Notes: generated from the sequence alone by a model not told the origin. A DNA stretch of 51,700 nt from Oscillospiraceae bacterium (GCA_902775105.1 CACYLC010000005.1:1-51700), one strand, 5' to 3'; counted from the first letter of the stretch, positions 33,040 through 40,973 are shown. Numbers and translations: made by a program.

Positions 33040-36000
33040 TCAATCGTCCCTTTTCTTTGCAGCCGCAACAGCCGCAGCCGCTCCGCCGAGAGACAGGGCG
33101 GACAGGAGCATCCATCTCCCGATCTGACCCTCGTCTGCCGTTTTCGGGTTGGAGGTCTTTTGCGTGTGCTTTCTCGTTTTATGACTGCCGGATTTCTCTG
33201 CCTGTGCCTTTTCCGTGGCCGATTTCTCATGGGACGTTTCCTCTGCAGTCGGCTCTTCCGCAGTCGGCTCCTCCGCAGTCGGCTCCTCTGCGGACGGCTC
33301 CTCTGCGGACGGCTCCTCTGCAGTCGGCTCCTCTGCGGACGGCTCCTCTGCAGTCGGCTCCTCCGCAGTCGGCTCTTCCGCAGTCGGCTCCTCTGCAGTC
33401 GGCTCCTCCGCAGTCGGCTCCTCCGCAGTCGGCTCCTCTGCGGGCGGCAATTCCGGCACATCCCCATCCTTTACGGTAAAGCCGGCTGAGACTTTGCCAT
33501 CGGTGTATTCCAACGTCAGGGTGTGATTTCCGTTAGTCAGACGCTCCAGGTAGGCCGCCTTCAGCTCCACGTTGGTGCTGCCGCTGGAGGCGTCGTAGTG
33601 CTCGGCGTTTACGGTCTCTCCGTCCACACGGATGCCGGTAAACTTCTCGAAGGGGCCGTCTGATTTAAAGTGGAGGTTCGCCCCGCTGCCACGGATCCAC
33701 ACGCCGCCCTCACCTTCCAGGATGGTGTAGATGGGAGGCGCTTCCTCCTCCTTCTCCTCCGCAATTACCGTCAACGTCACATTACCGGTGACGCCTTCCA
33801 GAACGACAAAGCCGTTTTCCTCGCTGTAACGGACGCCGCCGCTCAGATAATTGGGCTTGTCCACGGTGTAGCCCGTGATCTCATAGCCCTCCTCCGGGGC
33901 GACGTAGAAATAAACCGTGCCGCCCGGCTCCGCCACCTGCTCGGTCTCGCCGGTAAAGATGACGTGCTGAGCGTTCTCCAAATCGGCGATGACATTCCAG
34001 ACGCCTCTGGGCACAAAGAAGTCAGCATAGTCCGAGGCAAAGTAGAAGGTATTGGTGGATTCATCCACATACTCGCCGGCTCTCAGGATATGTTGTCCGG
34101 CGGACAGATTGGTGAATGTTCCATCCACTGCCCTCACCCATTCGCCGCTGCCAACGACCAGTGCGGCCTGATGGACCTCACCCGTCCAGATCTCGTATCT
34201 CTCCGGCACGTCGATCACCTTGCCGTTGCTGGCGCCGGGTGCGGTACCAATAATCTGATTCTCATAGAGCGTCAGATTCTGTTTCTGCTGCAGCACCAGA
34301 TGGATGTCTTGCGTTGTCCGGGCATTCGTAAAGCCGTCGTCCAGCGCAAAGAGGGCGTTGTAATCTGCCGCAGTGTCACCGGACTCCACCGAAATGCCGT
34401 AGCTGTACGTAAAGGTGGCAACACCGTTCAGATCAGAAGTTCTCTTCCACGGGGAGACCTCGTTTTCATCGTTTTTGATATAGACATTTGCTCTTGGCAC
34501 GATTTCCCCGAACTGGTCTTTGACCGTGACATAGAACGTCACCTGAATGAACGGGTTTTCCTCGCTGTAAATGCCGTTTTCGTTAAAGTGGTAGGATACT
34601 TCCAGCGTAGTGGGAATGCGCTTCTCCACCACCACAGGGGTCAGGGTGATATCGCCGGAGATATTCTGAATGAACACCTCGCCCGTACTGCTGCTATAGG
34701 TGACAGTCGCATTTCCCTCAGGGGATACTGTGACATCGTTGATAACGTGCGTCTCGGAATTGACCGGATTGATATAGACAGAGCCGCTTGTTCCGGAAAT
34801 CAATGTGAAATCGGTCTTACGCCACTTTACGTTCTCGTTCTGCGCCAGTGTAACCGTATATCGAACGTCATCCACATGAATGAGCAGCTTCACATTGCCG
34901 GTGACATCCGAGATCGTCACCTTACCGGTCTCCCCATGGTAGACAGCAGCTGCATCCCCGGTGCCTTCCACCCGAATTTCATCAATATAATAACGGGACG
35001 CATATTCCGGCTTCACAGATGCACCCACAATGATCGGCTCTGTGTTTGTCGCCTTTACGGTGATTTCCGCCGTATCTGCCCAGGCTGCATATTTGTCGGT
35101 CTGGCTGGTTGCGTAGCCGAAGCTGATCGTGTACTCCTTCTCCGTCAGCACCGGGGTCAGCTTTACCTCTCCGGTTGCGTTGGAGACGGTGACCTCCCCC
35201 GTCCGCGCGTTGTAGACAACCGTGGCGTTTTCCGCTGTCACGTCGTCCAGTGTGTACCGATTGTCCTCCAGCGTAAGTTCAAAGGTCTTGTTCTCGTTTC
35301 CTCTGATGCTGACCGGCTCTGTCCCGCTCCAGCTTATCTTGCCGTCCAGTGTGTCCAGCGTGACGTCGTAGACCTCTACCTCTGCCAGCACCGGCGTGAT
35401 GACCACATCGCCGGTCAGGTTGCTGAGGGAGAAGGTGGAATTTGCGGCATCAAAGGCCACCTCGGCGTTGGTCGCCTTGACATCCACCAGCTTGTAGTCG
35501 TCATCAATGACCTTGATCGAGATATTGTCTCTCGACTGATCTTCTCTGATCTTGCTCAGGGCGTAGCCGTTGTTCAACTCCACCTTACCGTCAAAGCCGC
35601 CTGCCAGGGTGACGGTGTATTCCTGCAGCTGCCGGGCTGTTGCGCTAAGCGTCACGTCGCCTGTGATGTTGGTCACTTCCACCGTCCAGGACGTGGCGCT
35701 GTCCTTTGTGATGGTCACATCGGCGTTGGTTTCCGGCGTGACTGTCACCGCCTCCAGCACATAGCCGTTTACATAATCATTGTTGGCAACGACCCGGTAG
35801 GTTTGACTCTCCCCTTCTACGACCTCAAAGGTCTTATCCACAGTGTACTGGGTGTTCCCTGACCGCCAGTAGGTGGTTCCCTCCCGGTGAAGGGTGAGGT
35901 TGAAACGGGTGAGTTGTGTCTCGCCCACCGTTGTTTTCTCTTTCCCCGACTCAATGTAAAAGGTATTCCCCTCCTGATAAGCCGTGGTATAGACGTAGTA

Positions 36001-36852
36001 ATCTCCCGCCGCAAGGCCGGCAATGGTCGTCCCCTCCACCTGCTCTGTCGTCCCGTTGGGATACTTGTAGTAGGCAAGACTGGGATAGTCCCCGCTCGCC
36101 GTAATGGTTCCTGTGCTTTGTCCCTCCAGAGACGGCGTCGAGGTCAGCTGATTTTTCAAGCTGGGCTTGACAACGGTAATTGAGATCGTCTCACTGGTAG
36201 AACTGCTATAATCACCGGTTCCAGTATAGACTGCATACACACTATGGGTTCCGGCAGCCACACTTCTGGCGCCGGTATAAACACCGCTCCCATTCAGCTT
36301 TCCGCTGGTCTTATTGCCGTCATAATAAAAAGTAATATTGTTTGCGCTTGGGCTTTCGCTCACCGGGTCTCCGTTGGCATCCACCACTGTAATAGTATAG
36401 CTGATGCGACTGCCATCCGTGAACTGAGTGGTAAAAATCTGGGTGAGATCAATCGACACTGACGTCGCTTTGGGGTCGCTCCCCTCCGGCGCACGGGCGG
36501 CCTGCCGTTTGGCAGATGTCTCCGGCACGGCGTGAGCTTTCTCTGCCTGCGATGCCTCCTGTACAGCCTCCTCGGTCTCTGTCTGCTCAGGTTTCTCAGC
36601 CTCGGAGGTCTCCTGCTCAGGTTCCTTGGCCTCAGGGGTCTCCTGTTGGGCCGCTTCGTCATCTGCGGCCTCCTGCGCCGCAGGCTCGGCCTCCGCCGGG
36701 GTATCCTTCTCCCCGGAGACTGCCGCCTCAGAGACGCTTGCCTTCTCGTCTGGATCCCCGCCGTCCTCTGCCCAGACCGGCAGAGGTGTTCCGACCGCCA
36801 CCGCCAGCGCCAGAAGCAGCGCCAGCGATCGCTGAATTGCTTTCTGTTTCAC
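33040..36852 (-). CDS. Giant wall-anchored repeat protein with NPKTAD sorting-type signal
   Basis: A 1270-residue surface protein. A signal peptide (cleavage after PVWA, about residue 28) is followed by an acidic Glu/Ala/Gln region (30-115), Ig-like domains, then at least five copies of a roughly 70-80-residue beta domain, each ending in a version of GEVTVSNATGEVKLTPV. A later Ig-like domain (FYVTVKDQFGEIVPRANVYI) precedes the Pro/Glu stalk of 13 EEP(T/S)A units. The C-terminus has NPKTAD (about 1235-1240), a hydrophobic helix and KKRDD, a sortase-type signal. Probably an adhesin or matrix protein. It starts 21 bp after the rhodanese-TusA-DsrE gene with no terminator between. Confidence 0.9.
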   Translation of the reverse strand: MKQKAIQRSLALLLALAVAVGTPLPVWAEDGGDPDEKASVSEAAVSGEKDTPAEAEPAAQEAADDEAAQQETPEAKEPEQETSEAEKPEQTETEEAVQEASQAEKAHAVPETSAKRQAARAPEGSDPKATSVSIDLTQIFTTQFTDGSRISYTITVVDANGDPVSESPSANNITFYYDGNKTSGKLNGSGVYTGARSVAAGTHSVYAVYTGTGDYSSSTSETISITVVKPSLKNQLTSTPSLEGQSTGTITASGDYPSLAYYKYPNGTTEQVEGTTIAGLAAGDYYVYTTAYQEGNTFYIESGKEKTTVGETQLTRFNLTLHREGTTYWRSGNTQYTVDKTFEVVEGESQTYRVVANNDYVNGYVLEAVTVTPETNADVTITKDSATSWTVEVTNITGDVTLSATARQLQEYTVTLAGGFDGKVELNNGYALSKIREDQSRDNISIKVIDDDYKLVDVKATNAEVAFDAANSTFSLSNLTGDVVITPVLAEVEVYDVTLDTLDGKISWSGTEPVSIRGNENKTFELTLEDNRYTLDDVTAENATVVYNARTGEVTVSNATGEVKLTPVLTEKEYTISFGYATSQTDKYAAWADTAEITVKATNTEPIIVGASVKPEYASRYYIDEIRVEGTGDAAAVYHGETGKVTISDVTGNVKLLIHVDDVRYTVTLAQNENVKWRKTDFTLISGTSGSVYINPVNSETHVINDVTVSPEGNATVTYSSSTGEVFIQNISGDITLTPVVVEKRIPTTLEVSYHFNENGIYSEENPFIQVTFYVTVKDQFGEIVPRANVYIKNDENEVSPWKRTSDLNGVATFTYSYGISVESGDTAADYNALFALDDGFTNARTTQDIHLVLQQKQNLTLYENQIIGTAPGASNGKVIDVPERYEIWTGEVHQAALVVGSGEWVRAVDGTFTNLSAGQHILRAGEYVDESTNTFYFASDYADFFVPRGVWNVIADLENAQHVIFTGETEQVAEPGGTVYFYVAPEEGYEITGYTVDKPNYLSGGVRYSEENGFVVLEGVTGNVTLTVIAEEKEEEAPPIYTILEGEGGVWIRGSGANLHFKSDGPFEKFTGIRVDGETVNAEHYDASSGSTNVELKAAYLERLTNGNHTLTLEYTDGKVSAGFTVKDGDVPELPPAEEPTAEEPTAEEPTAEEPTAEEPTAEEPTAEEPSAEEPTAEEPSAEEPSAEEPTAEEPTAEEPTAEETSHEKSATEKAQAEKSGSHKTRKHTQKTSNPKTADEGQIGRWMLLSALSLGGAAAAVAAAKKRDD
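33241..33441. repeat. Tandem 15-bp coding repeats (EEPTA/EEPSA stalk)
   Basis: About 13 units of 15 bp, mostly CTCCTCTGCAGTCGG-like with Thr/Ser variants (GTCGG or GACGG), encode the stalk before the sorting signal. Because the unit is a multiple of three, copy number change alters stalk length without frameshift. The opposite strand is also open through it, which is a by-product of the repeat. Confidence 0.9.
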
Positions 36853-36873
36853 GGGTCTTTTCCCTCCTCAAAA

Positions 36874-37908
36874 TCAGATAAACAGACTGATATCCGACTG
36901 CTCACCGGAGCCGATAAAGGTGGCCACGCCGCCCAACTCCACGCCGTCGATCAGCTCCTCCTGACGAATGCCCATAATGTCCATAGACATCTGGCAGGCC
37001 ACCAGCCGGACGCCGTGAGCTCTGGCACTGTCGATCAGCTCCTCCAGAGACAGGATGCCTTTTTTCTTCATAATGCCCCGGATCATCTTTGCCCCGGCGC
37101 CGCCCATATTCATTCGGGACAGCCCCAGCTTTTTGGTGCCTCTCGGCATCATAATACCGAACATTTTCTCGATAAAGCCCTTGGCAACAGACACTTTTTC
37201 CGGTCGGCGAAGCACGTTCAGTCCCCAAAAAGTGAAGAACATGGTGACCTTCCGCCCCATGGAGGCGGCGCCGTTTGCCAGAATAAAGGAGGCAATGGTC
37301 TTATCCAGATCGCCGCTGAAGACGATAAAGGTCTTGTCATTTCCGGCGGAAGCCGGGGCGGACTGTGCCGCCTCCCGCTTGGTGATGGCCGCACGGATGA
37401 CGCCGTCCTCCGTCGTCAGAGAGGTCAGCTCGTGGCCGGTGCGGTCACACCAGACCTGAATGTCCGAATGAAACGCCTCCTCCGTGGCCTCCACCACCAC
37501 CTTGCTGCCCACGGGCAGATCACGGATGGTGTCGGAGACCTTGACGATAGGGCCGGGACAGCGCAGCTCCCTGGCGTCGATGACCATCGGAGCGGCCTTC
37601 TCTAAGTACGCACGGTAGGCCTGAAAGCCGCCTGCCACATTATAGACCTCATACTCCCGGTCCAGAAGGATCTCCGCCACCTCTTCGCTCCAGTCCCCCG
37701 TCCGGCAGATGACATAGACCGGCTTATCCTTGGGAACGCTGTCCAGATCGGTGTAGATCTTTCCAAAGGGTACGTTGATGGCCCCGGGAATCGGGTGGAT
37801 CAGCACCTCTGCCTCTTCCCGCAGATCCAGCACGGTGACTTTGCTCTGATCCAGCGCCGCAAATTCCTCAGCGCTGACGCTCTTAACTTCTTCCAATTCG
37901 ATTGCCAC
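36874..37908 (-). CDS. Rhodanese-TusA-DsrE three-domain sulfur-relay protein (GTG start)
   Basis: A 344-residue cytoplasmic fusion. Residues 1-104 are a rhodanese domain with the catalytic loop CRTGDWS (Cys68). Residues 105-180 are a TusA/SirA domain with LRCPGP (Cys117). Residues about 188-344 are a DsrE-type domain (FIVFSGDLDKTIASFILANGAASMG, VACQMSMDIMG). All carry persulfide-capable cysteines, so sulfur could pass along them. Similar domain strings are known fused to CoA-disulfide reductases; here the reductase is absent. Start GTG 37908 sits 7 bp after GGGAGG; an ATG at 37950 falls in the terminator hairpin. Read with the surface protein downstream; an attenuator-like leader lies upstream. 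Confidence 0.9.
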   Translation of the reverse strand: MAIELEEVKSVSAEEFAALDQSKVTVLDLREEAEVLIHPIPGAINVPFGKIYTDLDSVPKDKPVYVICRTGDWSEEVAEILLDREYEVYNVAGGFQAYRAYLEKAAPMVIDARELRCPGPIVKVSDTIRDLPVGSKVVVEATEEAFHSDIQVWCDRTGHELTSLTTEDGVIRAAITKREAAQSAPASAGNDKTFIVFSGDLDKTIASFILANGAASMGRKVTMFFTFWGLNVLRRPEKVSVAKGFIEKMFGIMMPRGTKKLGLSRMNMGGAGAKMIRGIMKKKGILSLEELIDSARAHGVRLVACQMSMDIMGIRQEELIDGVELGGVATFIGSGEQSDISLFI

Positions 37909-37930
37909 AATAGTTCCTCCCTTTCCCCAT

Positions 37931-38130
37931 GAAAAAAGACAGATACACATGTCTCATGTATCTGTCATCCTATGCCGCCCCTTGCACTTCCGTCAGCCCA
38001 GGCAGGCACCGTCAAAACAAACCATAGGACATACGCTGCGCACAGACACCGTCATGTCACAACACAGGTGTATCTGTACCATTGGCATCATTTCCTTTCA
38101 TCCCAGTTGGTTTGTGGGTTTATTTCCTTT
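37931..38130 (-). promoter_or_regulatory. Attenuator-like 5' leader, candidate riboswitch
   Basis: The leader of the rhodanese fusion gene, read on the minus strand. It ends in a terminator: GACAGATACA (37966-37957) pairs with TGTATCTGTC (37947-37938), then TTTTTTC, directly before the RBS. Upstream, 38076-38067 reads ACAGATACAC, complementary to the terminator's 3' arm, so it could form a competing antiterminator. Between them TCCTATG (38029-38023) pairs with CATAGGA (37974-37968), enclosing 48 nt with GC-rich hairpins. This is the layout of a ligand- or protein-controlled attenuator; I recognise no known class. Confidence 0.6.
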
Positions 38131-38134
38131 ACAG

Positions 38135-38163
38135 TATATACACTGATTTAAGAGGAAAGTCAA
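38135..38163 (-). promoter_or_regulatory. Promoter of the rhodanese fusion/surface protein operon
   Basis: On the minus strand, TTGACT (38163-38158), 17 bp, TATATA (38140-38135), giving a leader of about 220 nt. Confidence 0.7.
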
Positions 38164-38272
38164 TACAATTTGTCAATTTTTGAAACAAATCGTGTTCTTT
38201 CAAATTTTTTCGACAATGGAAAACGGGAGCGCTGCCGTACAACGCACCCGCATGATGTGATTTCATACTCTG

Positions 38273-39313
38273 TCAGATATTGTAGTGGTTCCCGGCTCCG
38301 GCCTGTTCATATTCCTGCAGCGTCTTTCCTGTCCGCTGGAGAAAGAGTTTGGAGAAGTAGTCCCGATCCTTATAGCCCAGCCGCCCCGCCAGATCTCTCG
38401 TGCGCACATTGGTGTAGCGGAGCAGATATTTTGCTCGGCGGATCTTGATCCGGGTCATGTATTCCCGATAGGAGATGCCCAGCTGATTCTGAAACCGGGT
38501 GCTGAGGGTGGAATTGGTGATATAAAACCGTTCCGCCACCTCTTTCTGCTGGACGTTGTCATCAATGCTCTGCAGCAGATAGCAGATCACCTCGTCCATC
38601 TTCCTGTTTCCGCAGACGGGAAACAGCTCCAGCAGGATGTCATTCAGCTGCCCGATCTTGCGGCGGCAGAAATGCTCCACCATCTGATCGTCCCGATCCC
38701 GGATAAAATCGGGGTGAGAGAATTCCTCCGGGTGACAGTACAGCCGCAGCCAGCTGTACGCCCGGTAGATCTGTCGGATCGTCTCTTCATAAAAGTCCCG
38801 CCAGCGGAGGCTCTGCTCTACGGTTCCGTCCGTCGGGCAAAGCAGTCCCTCACCCAGCTTGGCAAAGACGGCCTCCGCCTCCGCTCCACGGAAATGGGTG
38901 ACGGCCTGCTCTGCCGCCTGTCCAATGAGGGCAGACTCCGGCGAATGCTCCGTCAGAATGCTGCGGATCACTGTCTGAAGTTCGCTTTCCTCAATCGGGC
39001 GGAGCAGATAGGCACAGACACCGTTTAAAATCCCCTGCTGTGCATAGGAAAAGGAGGGCGTCTCGCTGGTAAGTACGACGGACGGGCACAGCTTTTCCGT
39101 TCGGATCCGCCGCAGCAGCGCAAGACTGTCCATCCCCGTCAGATACAAATCCACCAGCACCAGGTCAAAGGCCCGCTCGGTCAGCGCCCGGTAGGCGGAC
39201 AGTCCGTCTCGCACAAAGACTGCCTCGATCTGCTGAGACAGCTGCGCCCATACAGGCGCTTCTGCCTCGTCGACAGCCACAAGGACCTTCAGTTTTCTTC
39301 CCAAGGCATCCAT
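38273..39313 (-). CDS. REC-AraC response regulator (no kinase in view)
   Basis: A 346-residue regulator. The N-terminal receiver (about 8-125) has the phospho-acceptor Asp55 in FDLVLVDLYLTGMD and SVVLTSETPSFSY. A helical middle section (130-240) is unassigned. The C-terminal AraC HTH pair (about 245-340) shows EVAERFYITNSTLSTRFQNQLGISYREYMTRIKIRRAKYLLR and DLAGRLGYKDRDYFSKLFLQRTGKTLQEY. No histidine kinase is in the window. It is divergent from the sulfur-carrier operon at 39567 and 365 bp from the rhodanese gene, so it probably controls one or both. Confidence 0.9.
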   Translation of the reverse strand: MDALGRKLKVLVAVDEAEAPVWAQLSQQIEAVFVRDGLSAYRALTERAFDLVLVDLYLTGMDSLALLRRIRTEKLCPSVVLTSETPSFSYAQQGILNGVCAYLLRPIEESELQTVIRSILTEHSPESALIGQAAEQAVTHFRGAEAEAVFAKLGEGLLCPTDGTVEQSLRWRDFYEETIRQIYRAYSWLRLYCHPEEFSHPDFIRDRDDQMVEHFCRRKIGQLNDILLELFPVCGNRKMDEVICYLLQSIDDNVQQKEVAERFYITNSTLSTRFQNQLGISYREYMTRIKIRRAKYLLRYTNVRTRDLAGRLGYKDRDYFSKLFLQRTGKTLQEYEQAGAGNHYNI

Positions 39314-39407
39314 ACCCTTCCCCGCCTTTCTATCGGCTTTTTATTATATCTGCGCAATTTCCCAATGTCAACACTTACCTACCGGGTTTGTGGTATTTAT
39401 TTTGATC

Positions 39408-39459
39408 TGCCCGGATTGATTTTGAAAGTTTTCGATTGATTTCAGATTTTGACCGGGCA
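39408..39459. promoter_or_regulatory. Probable regulator binding site: 20-bp-spaced direct repeats within a dyad
   Basis: GATTGATTT occurs at 39414-39422 and again at 39434-39442, exactly 20 bp (two helical turns) apart, the usual spacing for AraC-type half-sites. Outside them TGCCCGG (39408-39414) and CCGGGCA (39453-39459) form an inverted repeat. The site ends just before the -35 at 39462, the normal position of an activator site. Binding by the REC-AraC protein is inferred. Confidence 0.5.
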
Positions 39460-39461
39460 TA

Positions 39462-39489
39462 TTGAAATATTTCGGCACTTTGGTATCAT
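39462..39489 (+). promoter_or_regulatory. Promoter of the sulfur-carrier operon
   Basis: TTGAAA (39462-39467), 16 bp, TATCAT (39484-39489). An imperfect hairpin (TCAACC 39504-39509 with GGTTGA 39519-39524) follows in the leader. Confidence 0.55.
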
Positions 39490-39566
39490 TATTCTTGTAT
39501 CTGTCAACCGGGTTAATGGGTTGATAGATGCCGAAAACGCGACTTTTGGAAAGGAGCGATGTGGCA

Positions 39567-39926
39567 ATGAAATGGAACACCGCTCTGTTACATATGCCAA
39601 ACAGTTCGGGTTCCGCCCATCCCCTGACTGCACAGATGACAGAGGGCATGGCGGGGGCACTGCTCACCTTCCGGACAGGCAGCAAAGCCAGAGCCTTCGC
39701 CCTCATCAATCATCTGAAATGCGCCTATATCGTCAGCAATATCGGCGATGTGCGGACACTGGTGGTGCATCCCGCCTCCAGCATCTACATCCACTCCGAT
39801 CGGGAGGAGATGGAGGATGCCGGTGTGTATGAGGATCTGATCCGGGGCAGCGTGGGCATTGAGGACATTGAAGATCTCATCGCAGACTTCTCCGCCGCCG
39901 TCAGGGCGATTGCGGAGCTTGCATAA
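39567..39926 (+). CDS. Stand-alone C-terminal domain of the O-acetylhomoserine sulfhydrylase (MetY) family
   Basis: A 119-residue protein. Residues about 27-118 match the C-terminal domain of MetY-type Cys/Met PLP enzymes: AGALLTFRTGSKARAF, NHLKCAYIVSNIGDVRTLVVHPASS and IRGSVGIEDIEDLIADF. The PLP domain with the Schiff-base Lys, normally about 300 residues, is absent. The first nine residues (MKWNTALLH) resemble the very start of such enzymes, suggesting an internal deletion or a purpose-built mini-protein. ATG 39567 has AAAGGAG 10 bp upstream; GTG 39561 is an alternative. It is the first gene of the carrier/E1/JAMM unit, so a binding or regulatory role toward these is possible. No catalysis expected alone. 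Confidence 0.82.
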   Translation: MKWNTALLHMPNSSGSAHPLTAQMTEGMAGALLTFRTGSKARAFALINHLKCAYIVSNIGDVRTLVVHPASSIYIHSDREEMEDAGVYEDLIRGSVGIEDIEDLIADFSAAVRAIAELA

Positions 39927-39948
39927 ATTCTGAAGGAGGACCAACACT

Positions 39949-40155
39949 ATGAAACTCAACATTGCAGGCAATATCAAGGAATATCCGGAGGGCACCACCG
40001 TCGAACAGCTGATCGCGGCCGAAAAGGTGGAGATGCCTCTCTACGTCAGCGTGACCGTCAACGACGACTTCATCCAGACTGCCGACCGGCAGACCCATGT
40101 GCTCAAGGACGGCGACACGGTGGAGTTCCTCTACTTCATGGGAGGCGGTCGGTAA
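39949..40155 (+). CDS. ThiS/MoaD-like sulfur carrier with masked C-terminus (GGGR)
   Basis: A 68-residue ubiquitin-fold protein: MKLNIAGNIKEYPEGTTVEQLIAAEKV at the start and KDGDTVEFLYFMGGGR at the end. The family is adenylated and thiocarboxylated on a terminal Gly-Gly. Here one Arg (or Gly-Arg) follows the GG, which would block activation until removed. The JAMM protease two genes on could do this, as QbsD does for QbsE. GAAGGAGG precedes the ATG. The TAATG junction with the E1 gene shows coupling. Confidence 0.9.
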   Translation: MKLNIAGNIKEYPEGTTVEQLIAAEKVEMPLYVSVTVNDDFIQTADRQTHVLKDGDTVEFLYFMGGGR

Positions 40156-40967
40156 TGGCATTTTCCAACGAACAGCTGGAGCGTTATTCCCGGCACATCA
40201 TTTTGAAGGAGATCGGCGTTAAGGGTCAGAAGCGGCTGCTGAATGCCAAGGTGCTGATCATCGGCGCCGGCGGCCTGGGCGCCCCCGCTGCCATGTACCT
40301 GGCTGCCGCCGGCGTGGGTACCATCGGCATTGCGGACGCCGACGTGGTGGATCTCTCCAACCTTCAGCGGCAGGTGATCCACTCCACCAACGATCTGGGC
40401 AAGCCCAAGGTGGAGTCCGCTCGAGAGACGATGGAGGCCATTAACCCGGACGTCAAGGTCGTCACCTATCACGAGTTTATCTCCTCCTATAATATTCTGA
40501 ACATCATCAAGGATTACGATTTCATCCTCGACGGCACCGACAACTTCCCCGCCAAGTTTCTCATCAATGACGCCTGCGTCATGGCAAAGAAGCCCTTCTG
40601 CCACGCTGGTATCATCCGCTTCCGTGGTCAGCTGATGACCTACGTCCCCGGCGCAGGTCCTTGCTATCGGTGCGTGTTCAAAAATCCCCCTCCCAAGGAC
40701 GCCGTCCCCACCTGCAAACAGGCAGGCGTCATCGGCGCAATGGCGGGCGTCATCGGCTGCCTGCAGGCACTGGAGGCCGTCAAATTTATCACCGGCGCCG
40801 GCGAGCTGCTGACAGGCAAGCTGCTGACCTACGACGCACTGACCAACAACTTCCACACCGTCAAGCTCCCCGCCCATGTGGCGGACTGCCCTGTCTGCGG
40901 CGATCATCCTACTATCACCCAATTAATCGACTACGAGCAGGCGGTATGTGAGCTGAAAAAGGACTGA
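40155..40967 (+). CDS. ThiF/MoeB/HesA-type E1-like adenylyltransferase
   Basis: Activates the carrier's C-terminal glycine as acyl-adenylate, allowing thiocarboxylate formation. The 270-residue protein has the ATP-binding GAGGLGAP (37-44), ADVVDLSNLQRQV, the ILDGTDNF segment, a candidate catalytic Cys187 (AVPTCKQAG) and a zinc site of CYRC (about 170-173) and CPVC (245-248). There is no C-terminal rhodanese domain, so sulfur must come from another protein, perhaps the rhodanese-TusA-DsrE fusion nearby. It overlaps the carrier gene by one base and precedes the JAMM gene by 6 bp. Confidence 0.95.
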   Translation: MAFSNEQLERYSRHIILKEIGVKGQKRLLNAKVLIIGAGGLGAPAAMYLAAAGVGTIGIADADVVDLSNLQRQVIHSTNDLGKPKVESARETMEAINPDVKVVTYHEFISSYNILNIIKDYDFILDGTDNFPAKFLINDACVMAKKPFCHAGIIRFRGQLMTYVPGAGPCYRCVFKNPPPKDAVPTCKQAGVIGAMAGVIGCLQALEAVKFITGAGELLTGKLLTYDALTNNFHTVKLPAHVADCPVCGDHPTITQLIDYEQAVCELKKD

Positions 40968-40973
40968 ATCTCT

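Noticed and set aside
33241..33441. Possible CRISPR array
   Set aside because: Repeats are contiguous 15-bp coding units with no spacers; no cas genes in the window.
33215..33526. Ser/Ala/Val/Gly repeat frame on the plus strand
   Set aside because: Antisense reading of the 15-bp stalk repeats.
33670..35862. 730-codon plus-strand frame opposite the surface protein
   Set aside because: Shadow frame; the minus strand has signal peptide, repeats and sorting signal.
36874..37908. CoA-disulfide reductase
   Set aside because: The rhodanese-TusA-DsrE string often follows such a reductase, but no FAD/NAD-binding domain is present here.
39449..39832. Alternative frame over the MetY-domain gene
   Set aside because: Its translation (Arg/Gln/His-rich) has no domain; the other frame gives clear MetY motifs with a proper RBS.
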